Source of the DNA: Metamycoplasmataceae bacterium
Lineage (GTDB): Bacteria > Bacillota_I > Bacilli_A > Mycoplasmatales > Metamycoplasmataceae
Assembly: GCA_029942215.1 (NCBI GenBank)
Contig: JAOZTM010000024.1
Location: forward strand, 1-6,037
Direction: 5' to 3'
Length of the DNA stretch: 6,037 nucleotides
How positions within the stretch are numbered: position 1 is the stretch's first letter; the number at the start of each line of letters is the position of its first letter. Positions 1-6,037 of the stretch are shown one piece after another. The translations under genes and the position numbers were made by a program. The notes beneath the pieces are model-generated. The model made no database searches. It saw only the letters and a program-made list of their open reading frames with translations, and was not told the DNA's origin.

Positions 1-1702
1 ATTCAACTGACATATCAGCAGCAGCTACTTCTGTTAAAACAGTTTCAAGAGTTTTCTTGTTACTATCAACTTCTGTTCCAACCATCGCAAGAACATCCGT
101 TTGAGATATCGCTGCATTCCCAGCATCTGTTACGATTGAATCAAAGTCTGCTAATGTTACATAAGTATAATTTTCGATTGTTTTAAGCACTTCATTTATT
201 TGGCTTACTTGTACATCAACTTCATGTACTATTTTGTACTGGTCATAATTTTTTTGTGTTGAATAATGATTTGCATTAACATTCTCAATTGCTTGGTCTG
301 TTGATACTCCAGGCTTTAATGCTTCATCGGTAACTATATATCCTATATCAAGACTCCCGGGATCAGAAGGATTTTCTTCAAGAGTAAACATTACTGTTAT
401 ATCGTCAATAGTTTGAGTAGCAAATGTATCTGCGTCATTAAATCCTTTTTCAATTGCTGCTGTGATTCCAGCAAAGCCATCAATAAGTTCTAGTTCTTTG
501 TAAGTAATTGGTGCTGTAGGGATTTTTAAGTTAGATATTATTTTCGGACTAGCTTTTAAGAATGCGTCTATTTGATAAGCTACTGATTCAATAGGATACG
601 AATATAGATCAACATTTACACTTAGTGAGAATTTTTGTTCAACATTTATTGTTCCATCATCATAAGATGTTGTGAAAGGGAATGTTTGTGCTCCTGGATA
701 AATTACTTGTTCAACTTTAAATCCGCCATCATAGTTTGAATTCAAAGCATCTAAGTCCTCAAAAGTTTGTTTAGAAGTTGGTCACAGAGCTTCCATGTCA
801 TCTTTAGTTAAAGAATCGAGAATAGTTTTTTGATTTAATATTTCCATTCCTCTACGTGTAATGTTTGGAGAAGCCATAAGTTCTAAGTCAGTTTGAATCA
901 TCTTCATTCTTTCTTTGATGATCTTTGTTTCATTTTCAACAACTCCGATAAAGTTATCTAAACCAGTATCAATATTTTGTTTGATTGAGGTCATGTCACT
1001 TATAGTTGGTCTATCAACAGAAACATAATTTTTATGTAGTTCTTCATCTACTTTCGAAATGATTCCATCTTGATAAGTACTTAGTGTATGAGAATCATTT
1101 ATATCAGCGAAACCATAGAACGTAGCTTTAGCAAGAACCTTAGCTTTAATTTCTTCAATAAAGGCATTGATAGAATTAGCGTCATCCGGTGTCGGTAAAG
1201 CACTTGCTAATTCAGATGCAAAATCTTTTCCGGCTCAAAATGCTTTGATTTCAGGATCAGTCATCAAAGAGGCAGTTGCTCTGTCTGCAGAAAATGCAGG
1301 AGGCATTCCTTGAACAGGCTCATTTATAAATAAGTTTTTAAACATGTCTACTAGAGAGTCTTGCATATTAAATAATGGATAGTCATTAGAGTAATCAAGA
1401 AGACTAGCCATCATGCTATCTTTTTCTTGTATAGTTAATTCTTTTAAATATTTATTTATAAATTCTTTAGCTGGGCTTTCTGCATCAGGTACAAGGTTGT
1501 GACTTTGAAGGAAACCAAGTGTTGTTCCACCAGAAGCTACAAGGTTAGCTGTTGATGTTGAATTCATTCCTGGAATCGCACGTTCAAAATCTTCAATCAT
1601 TTTTGCGAATGAATAAGCATGAGCTGCATCATGAGCAAAAGGAGCAGTAGGAGTTAATGCTCTTTCCATATATTCTTGCATTACTATATCTTCGTTAAAC
1701 AT
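1..1702 (-). CDS. Large acidic protein of unknown family, partial (C-terminus outside window)
   Basis: I do not recognise this protein. At least 567 residues are visible and the frame stays open to the left edge; I checked every codon below 780 and found no stop. Two TGA codons (W156 at 1237-1235, W307 at 784-782) must be Trp, otherwise it breaks into three pieces. There is no signal peptide, membrane helix or Walker A motif, so it is neither the alpha nor the beta subunit despite its place next to gamma and epsilon. Residues 1-150 are mixed helix and loop, with AHDAAHAYSFAKM and ASGGTTLGFL. Residues 155-310 look helical. From about 325 the chain is Asp/Thr/Ser-rich with beta-type alternation (TINVEQKFSLSVNVDLYS, TIDDITVMFTL), and from about 490 it is acidic and helical. 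The ATG shares a base with the preceding stop, so it belongs to the operon. It may be an accessory or linking subunit of the F1-like machine; that is inference from position only. Confidence 0.85.
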
Positions 1703-2139
1703 TAGAAACCACCCCCAATCTCAAATGGCGCTTTCTTATCTAAAAGAAGTTTAATTTCTTTATTCTCTTGCAACTTATCTTTTAGATAAAGTTCTTCCAT
1801 TAACAGTCCAAGCTTTTCTTTCTGTACTAATAACTTTAATAGTTGATCATCTTCAATAGAGAAATCTTCTTTCAATTCAAATGCTTTATTTAATGAAATT
1901 TGATCAGTAGTTGAAGTTGTGTATACGAAAATATCACCTTTTGAATTAACTTCAATAATAGGAGATTGCATTAAGAAAGCGTAAAGGATATCTTCAGTCT
2001 CAACAATAAGCTTTGCGGCTTTAGGAGCATGAAGTTCATTCTTCTTAAGTTTTTTCTTTGTATTCAATGTGTAAAGAGTTGTAACAGTGAAGTCAATTAC
2101 TTTTACTTCATCAAATGTGTAAATAGTTATTTTATTCAT
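1702..2139 (-). CDS. F1-ATPase epsilon-like subunit
   Basis: The 145 residues compare with 130-140 in ordinary F1 epsilon. The N-terminal ~90 residues alternate short hydrophobic strands (ITIYTF, VKVIDFTVTTLYTL, AAKLIVETEDILYAFL, IIEVNSKGDIFVYTTS). This is the pattern of the epsilon beta-sandwich, in which a last strand near GDIFVYTTS corresponds to the usual 'G.v.V..' strand. Residues 95-135 form two charged helices (DDQLLKLLVQKEKLGLLMEEL and following), like the C-terminal hairpin. In rotary ATPases epsilon binds the foot of gamma and can brake hydrolysis. Sequence identity to ordinary epsilon is low, so the call relies on length, predicted fold and position directly after gamma. The start codon overlaps the gamma stop. 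The stop shares one base with the next start (TAATG), which suggests translational coupling. The protein ends in an unusual Gly-Gly-Gly-Phe tail whose codons also carry the next gene's ribosome binding site. Confidence 0.68.
   Translation of the reverse strand: MNKITIYTFDEVKVIDFTVTTLYTLNTKKKLKKNELHAPKAAKLIVETEDILYAFLMQSPIIEVNSKGDIFVYTTSTTDQISLNKAFELKEDFSIEDDQLLKLLVQKEKLGLLMEELYLKDKLQENKEIKLLLDKKAPFEIGGGF
1709..1716 (-). promoter_or_regulatory. Ribosome binding site of the large unknown protein, embedded in the epsilon-like C-terminus
   Basis: GGGGGTGG on the minus strand lies 6 nt before the ATG at 1702-1700 and encodes part of the GGG tail of the epsilon-like protein. It is a G-rich variant of GGAGG; with the TAATG stop-start junction it implies coupled translation. 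Confidence 0.55.
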
Positions 2140-2965
2140 CAGCGCCACCTCTTTTCGCAATTTGGGAAACAAGGATAAGTTCTTCAGTTTCAATCTTTCT
2201 TGAGATCTTTCTCATCTCAGATCTTTTCTCAAGAATCTTTTTATCAACATTCTTGATTGACTGTTCGAATCTAATTAACTTTTCTTTTAGTGAGTGGAAC
2301 TTAGCATCTCTTAATAAAGCTTCAATAACTCTCTTGATATAAATATCACTCAGGTATTTCAAAGAACCTTCTAAAGAAGGGTAGAACTTAAACTTCTTGT
2401 CGATAATTGTTTTCTCATCAAACTTGATGTCAAAATCATCAACAGGAATAATACTAATTGGTCCTGAATCATTTCTTAACATACTTGAAACAAACTTAAG
2501 TTGATCCATCTGGTCTGTATATTTTAACGATGAGATGATTGAAGGAAGCTTTTCAATTGCTTCGTTCATATCTTTCATTTCTAAAATAGTATTCAATTTA
2601 TATTCTTTGGCAAATTCGATTCCGATCTTACCAACAGCAATCATTGAATCTTTCTCTTTATCAAAACCTTCAAGGATTTCTTTCTTCTGCTTAACGTATG
2701 AAGTAGAAGTAAGAGCTGAATGAATTGTTGCAAAAACTCAAACCGTTTTAGGGTTTGTAACTTCTTTGTTCAATATAGAAGTAACTGAATAGTTCTTCTC
2801 AGCATATTGAACTAGTTCTTTAGAAATCATTGCCATTCTGTAAAACGTACTTGTAATTCTAGAAGTACTTTGTAGTTTTTGTAGAGTGTCGAATTTAGAG
2901 ATCTTGATAATATCTTTGATCTTTTCTAAATTGTCAATGTTCTTTTTAGTTTTTGCTACGTTCAT
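2132..2965 (-). CDS. F1-ATPase gamma-like subunit (central rotor stalk)
   Basis: The 277 residues match the usual length of F1 gamma (about 280-290). In rotary ATPases gamma is the central shaft turning inside the alpha/beta ring. The N-terminal helix (residues 5-35, with KNIDNLEKIKDIIKISKFD) follows the gamma pattern of an Ile/Lys-rich helix ahead of the conserved KMV..AKL stretch. The middle has VGKIGIEFAKEY (111-122), which lines up with the IGxKGxxFF element. The end (195-277) has FYPSLEGSL, then a long helix and a closing RKIETEELILVSQIA that parallels the ARQASITQELTEIVSGA terminus. The conserved SDRGLCGGxN loop of ordinary gamma is absent; the corresponding region reads TIHSALTSTSY. 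So this is a divergent member rather than the housekeeping atpG. Trp76 is encoded by TGA at 2740-2738; reading that codon as a stop would wrongly split the gene. The 3' end overlaps the epsilon-like gene by 8 nt. The assignment rests on alignment from memory. Confidence 0.82.
2146..2151 (-). promoter_or_regulatory. Ribosome binding site that fixes the epsilon-like start
   Basis: GAGGTG (within AAAAGAGGTGG) lies 6 nt before the ATG at 2139-2137. It falls within the last codons of the gamma-like gene (KRGG). It favours this start over an in-frame ATG at 2193, which would add 18 residues and a 62-nt overlap. Confidence 0.65.
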
Positions 2966-2969
2966 TTAA

Positions 2970-2975
2970 TCCTTT
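2970..2975 (-). promoter_or_regulatory. Ribosome binding site of the gamma-like gene
   Basis: AAAGGA is 4 nt before the ATG at 2965-2963 and directly follows the TAG stop of the charged helical protein. It has the same arrangement as the site in front of the 12-helix gene. Confidence 0.7.
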
Positions 2976-4505
2976 CTAAACTTTCAAGAAGTTTGTGTCT
3001 TGTAGAGCAACGATTTGTTTCTCTTTATCCATGTGAACCATAAGTCCATCAGCAAGAATAATTTTAGTTCCTGCTTTAAGCTTCGTCTTAATTAATTTGT
3101 TTAACTCAACAGCTAGAGGTTCATTAATAGTTTCTATATAAGAACCAACAATTTCTTCTTCATACCTTATAAGCGAGTTGTTAGACGCCTTAGAAGGAAC
3201 TAAGTATCCATCACCAAATTTTATTGTCTTGTCCATTAGAACGGCTGTAATCATATGATTATGGAACATTAGCTGTTCTTCTTTTGGCACTTCTACACCC
3301 GCTGCAAGAGCTGAGTATCCAAATAAAGATTCAAGAGTAACAGCATCTACTAATGAATATTCTCTGTACTCAAGAATACGATCTCTAACAGATGGAGTTC
3401 TCTTATACTTGTTGATATCTGATTCGATAGCAGTCTCTCTAGATCTATTTAATTTCTTAAGACCAGCTTTACCAAATGAAGATATTAAGTAACTATCAAC
3501 AGTTGCTTTTTCAACTTCTTTAAGTTCAGTATCAGTTTCTTCTTCGTCTTCGTACTCTTCATAGTCAGGTTCAAATTCTGCAGGTTCTGCTTCGAACTCA
3601 GCAATTTCAACTTTGTCAGCTTCTAGTAATACCTCTGCTTCTTCTTTAATAGTTTCTGCTTCGATTTGTATTTCTTCTGTTTCAATAACTAATTCGTTAT
3701 ATTCTTCTTCAGCTTCTTCAGTATCAATCTTTCTAACTTTCTCAATAGTTTGTTTTTCAACAATACGATTAGATTTAATTAAAGCAAGATCAGCTTTATG
3801 TTCACTAATTGCATCACGCTTAGCTTCTTGAATCTCTTCATTTCTTTGTTTAGCTTCAGAAAGTCTTTTAGCTCTATTAGCTTTTGCAAGTGCTCTCTTC
3901 TCTGCTTTTTGATTCTTAAGAGTATTTGTTTCTTTAGCAATTTCTCTTTTATCATCAGCAATAGTTTTAGCTGCTTTAAGTTTAAGTTTTCTGATCTTAG
4001 CTTTTTTCTTTTCAGATTTCTTCTTAGCTTTATTCTTTTCTTCAATAGTTTCGAACTTGATCTTATTAATAGCTTCTCTGTTTTTAATCTTGTCAGCTCT
4101 TTGCTTTGACTTAAGTGCTGCGTTCTTAGTGTTGTTCTTAGCTCTTGCACTAGCGGCTTCAGTTTTAATCTCTTGATTGATAAGGTTTATTTCTTTTTTG
4201 TTTGCTGCTTTATCAGCTGCTATTTCTTTTTTCAATAAAGTGATATCTTTTTGTCTACTTGATAAATAAGTCTTGTCTTCGTACTTTTCTTTTAAAACGA
4301 GGTTATTCTCTTTTTTGATTTCAACTCTTATTTTCTTTTTAAGATTTTCTTCCTTGATCTTAGATTTGTTTAGCTTTATTTCTAAATCAGAAAGCATCTT
4401 ATTTCTCTTGGCTCTTGAAGCGTTAATCTCTTTTTGCTTTTTAGCTCTAAGCTCAACCCTTTCAAGTCTAAGTGCTTTTCTTTTGTCGATTTCTTTATTA
4501 GGCAT
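2976..4505 (-). CDS. Charge-segregated long-helix protein with a C-terminal globular domain, accessory component of an F1-like ATPase cluster
   Basis: I do not recognise the family. The 509-residue protein has three visible parts. Residues 1-260 are very basic (82 Lys/Arg by my count) and full of Lys, Glu, Ala and Asn, with almost no Gly and no Pro after residue 2, as expected of a long single helix or coiled coil. Residues 261-333 are acidic, with 35 Asp/Glu against 4 Lys. Residues 337-509 look globular, with alternating hydrophobic segments and a Gly-containing end (TIKFGDGYLVPS, GTKIILADGLMVHMD). There is no signal peptide, membrane segment, Trp or nucleotide-binding motif. The gene overlaps the membrane-protein gene by 8 nt and sits 10 nt before the gamma-like gene, so it probably belongs to the same complex. 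A rod linking the membrane sector to the F1-like head, comparable in shape to a peripheral stalk, is my inference. A nucleic-acid-binding or scaffold role is also possible because of the basic region. Confidence 0.85.
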   Translation of the reverse strand: MPNKEIDKRKALRLERVELRAKKQKEINASRAKRNKMLSDLEIKLNKSKIKEENLKKKIRVEIKKENNLVLKEKYEDKTYLSSRQKDITLLKKEIAADKAANKKEINLINQEIKTEAASARAKNNTKNAALKSKQRADKIKNREAINKIKFETIEEKNKAKKKSEKKKAKIRKLKLKAAKTIADDKREIAKETNTLKNQKAEKRALAKANRAKRLSEAKQRNEEIQEAKRDAISEHKADLALIKSNRIVEKQTIEKVRKIDTEEAEEEYNELVIETEEIQIEAETIKEEAEVLLEADKVEIAEFEAEPAEFEPDYEEYEDEEETDTELKEVEKATVDSYLISSFGKAGLKKLNRSRETAIESDINKYKRTPSVRDRILEYREYSLVDAVTLESLFGYSALAAGVEVPKEEQLMFHNHMITAVLMDKTIKFGDGYLVPSKASNNSLIRYEEEIVGSYIETINEPLAVELNKLIKTKLKAGTKIILADGLMVHMDKEKQIVALQDTNFLKV

Positions 4506-5868
4506 TTATAACCTCCTTTGTTTCTTTTTCTTTTTTCTTCGTCTTCTTAACTTTCTTATTTTTAATCTTTCTTACTTTAGTACTTCTCTTAACTTTTCAT
4601 ATAATTATAATTCACTTAAACATTGTTGCTATAAATAATATCAATGGAATTACAATCATCATGATACTCATGGATTCGAGTATTCCGAATTGTATGCCCA
4701 ACATATTTGTAAGCATTGGATCAAGGTATGCTCCGAAACCTTTAAGTCCTATTCACATCACAAGCATGATTACAAACATAAATAACCCAAATGTAAATAA
4801 TGAAGTTCCTGAGAGTCCTTTTAACCTAGGCTCCTGGAAATAAAGTATTAATGTTATTACAGCAGTTGTTAATATAGCGACTGGTAATGTAATTGCCGGA
4901 GATATGATTATTCAACGACTGAATATGAAGTTAGTTATTCAAATCATCATAATAGCTGTCGAGTAAACAAGAAGCTTAGATGGTGATGACTTAATCTCGG
5001 ATCTTTTAAATGCAGTTGCTCCTAACACCAGTATTATTGGCAAGGCCATTAATGCTATGAATATATAACTATTGGTTAGATTGTCTCAAGCAAACAATCT
5101 CAACATCAAGAATACTGCAGCTGATACAAAGAAGATTAATACATTCGATAATGTATGAGTCTGAGTAGTCGCCAATCTCTTCATGACCTTACGTCATTTG
5201 AAATAAGAATAAAGAGATAAGACTATATAACCAATCAATAATGTTATTGCTCCTATGATTAAGAATTGCTGGAGTGGTTCATGAATGTTCATAGTTAATG
5301 TTGCAGATGAACCGAACGCCATTTTGAATTCTCAGTACATCATATAAATAGCTGCGGCAAAGAATGCACTTGAGAATCCTTTAATTAAGAATTTCTTTGC
5401 AATGATAGCTGATGGTTTTCTTTCAAAGAATGAAGAACCAAAGTATCAAGCTATTATAGGAACCATTAGGTATAGGAAATAATTAATAAGTTTTATCAAT
5501 ACACTTCAGTCGAGAACTGTAACCGACATTGAATCAATTGATATGTATATTGATATACCAAGGATTATGAATATGAATAAGATTGAGAACAATGTTCCAC
5601 CAAAGGACTTGTTCAATATCTTAATGGACTTAGTTAAAACGAACAAGAATAGAAATACTATTGAGATAGCTCAAATCAGATGCATTGCTAATGGCATTAA
5701 CTTATCAAATGCATTAGTACTTGTGAAATCACCAATTTGTAATAGAACGAATATAGCAAGAGCTAAGTAAGACAAAGTTAAAAAGTGCTTCATCAATTTC
5801 TTGATATGAAACTTAGATCTTAATGAGATCCCTGAATTCTTTTGAATTAGTATTTCGTTTTTGTTCAT
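4498..5868 (-). CDS. Twelve-helix integral membrane protein, candidate membrane (X0) sector of an F1-like ATPase
   Basis: This 456-residue membrane protein is readable only with TGA as Trp. It has 11 in-frame TGA codons (for example W66, W121 and W141) and no TGG. I count about 12 hydrophobic helices, near residues 29-46, 58-78, 92-112, 123-144, 164-180, 200-222, 239-259, 267-286, 298-316, 319-344, 355-375 and 399-424. Both ends are basic: the N-terminus has KKLMK, and the tail from residue 425 is rich in Lys and Arg (KNKKVKKTKKKEK). This suits an even helix number with both ends in the cytoplasm. It does not look like F0 subunit a or c, and I see no transporter motif. In mycoplasma F1-like X0 clusters a protein with twelve predicted helices accompanies the F1-like genes, so the count and the neighbours fit. 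Its role as membrane anchor or energy-coupling sector is inferred. The start has a good ribosome binding site, and the 3' end overlaps the next gene by 8 nt. A plain transporter cannot be excluded. Confidence 0.88.
4512..4519 (-). promoter_or_regulatory. Strong Shine-Dalgarno for the charged helical protein
   Basis: AAAGGAGG is 6 nt upstream of the ATG at 4505-4503 and is the closest to consensus of the sites in the window. It lies inside the last codons of the membrane-protein gene, so this highly charged protein may be translated more strongly than its neighbours. Confidence 0.8.
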
Positions 5869-5872
5869 TGTG

Positions 5873-5878
5873 TCCTTT
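5873..5878 (-). promoter_or_regulatory. Ribosome binding site of the 12-helix membrane protein
   Basis: AAAGGA on the minus strand lies 4 nt before the ATG at 5868-5866 and directly after the TAG stop of the preceding gene. It supports the chosen start and shows that translation restarts inside a continuous message. Confidence 0.7.
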
Positions 5879-6037
5879 CTAATGCATTAACGCATCTGTA
5901 TAAATACTTACAACCCTGTCTCTTCTATCTTCATACTTAACTTCTTCATCATCTCTTATTTTTTTAAGATCAGCTTCGTTCGTTTTGGCATCAACTAGTT
6001 TTTGATATTCAGTACCAATAGTTCCATTCGCAGCAGT
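5879..6037 (-). CDS. C-terminal end of an unidentified protein, first gene of the operon segment (5' end outside window)
   Basis: I do not recognise this protein. Only its last 52 residues are visible, followed by a TAG stop at 5881-5879. The tail is hydrophilic and strongly charged (for example KKIRDDEEVKYEDRRDR), with no membrane helix, and it ends in SIYTDALMH. It would suit a soluble or cytoplasmic C-terminal extension, probably helical. The stop lies 10 nt before the ATG of the 12-helix membrane protein and the Shine-Dalgarno sequence of that gene fills the gap, so the two are almost certainly co-transcribed. Known F1-like X0 clusters of mycoplasmas also encode a small protein with about three membrane helices. 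This could be the tail of that protein, but nothing visible here shows it. The frame is open to the window edge. The reading frame is well supported; the identity is not. Confidence 0.72.
   Translation of the reverse strand, partial: TAANGTIGTEYQKLVDAKTNEADLKKIRDDEEVKYEDRRDRVVSIYTDALMH

Noticed and set aside
782..1702. Two separate genes or a pseudogene broken by stops at 1235-1237 and 782-784
   Set aside because: Both interruptions are TGA in one continuous frame and every downstream codon stays open, so they are Trp codons under code 4.
1..1702. Alpha or beta catalytic subunit, expected near gamma and epsilon
   Set aside because: There is no GxxxxGK[T/S] Walker A, no DELSK-like or other alpha/beta motif, and the visible part already exceeds the usual beta length.
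2140..2193. Upstream ATG extending the epsilon-like protein by 18 residues
   Set aside because: It would overlap gamma by 62 nt, and the added stretch (KLKNLSLFPKLRK) does not fit an epsilon N-terminus. The ATG at 2139 has a GAGGTG site 6 nt away.
3779..4150. Minus-strand frame of 123 codons inside the charged helical protein gene
   Set aside because: It is an alternative frame of low-complexity Lys/Glu-rich coding sequence with no separate ribosome binding site that I can see.
2535..4843. Several plus-strand open frames of 60-121 codons (for example 3613-3831, 3798-4109, 4273-4638, 4661-4843)
   Set aside because: They are antisense to the charged helical, gamma-like and membrane-protein genes. 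Their Ser/Phe/Leu-rich products are what the complement of Lys/Glu-rich coding sequence gives, and the minus-strand genes have ribosome binding sites and operon spacing.
5543..5770. Plus-strand frame of 75 codons near the right end
   Set aside because: It is antisense to the well-supported 12-helix membrane protein and has no ribosome binding site that I can see.

Overview
The window looks like an AT-rich Mollicutes (mycoplasma-type) chromosome read with genetic code 4. All coding capacity is on the minus strand. Three of the genes stay open only if TGA is read as tryptophan, and all 14 Trp codons I can read are TGA, with no TGG. The exact genus cannot be fixed from the sequence. A cluster of this kind points to mycoplasmas of the Hominis group, or to a lineage that acquired the cluster from them.

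The layout, in the direction of transcription (right to left), is one gapless polycistron with no visible internal promoter or terminator: (1) the C-terminal end of an unidentified protein (6037-5879); (2) a 456-residue protein with about 12 membrane helices (5868-4498); (3) a 509-residue protein with a long basic helical region, an acidic stretch and a C-terminal globular domain (4505-2976); (4) a 277-residue protein that aligns by eye with the F1-ATPase gamma subunit (2965-2132); (5) a 145-residue epsilon-like protein (2139-1702); (6) at least 567 residues of a large protein of unknown family that runs off the left edge (1702-1). Genes overlap by 1 to 8 nt or are 10 nt apart, and each visible start has a Shine-Dalgarno sequence.

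Gamma-like and epsilon-like genes behind a 12-helix membrane protein and several orphan proteins match the 'F1-like X0' ATPase clusters (Type 2/Type 3) described in mycoplasmas. In those clusters an F1-like motor is thought to be joined to a membrane sector unrelated to F0. One Type 2 relative is tied to the gliding machinery of Mycoplasma mobile. The likely arrangement here is that gamma and epsilon form the rotor stalk, the 12-helix protein is the membrane sector, and the charged helical protein and the large acidic protein are accessory, linking or regulatory parts. The catalytic alpha and beta subunits are not in the window and would be expected just outside it, most likely beyond the left edge. 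No RNA gene, mobile element, CRISPR array or long repeat was seen.
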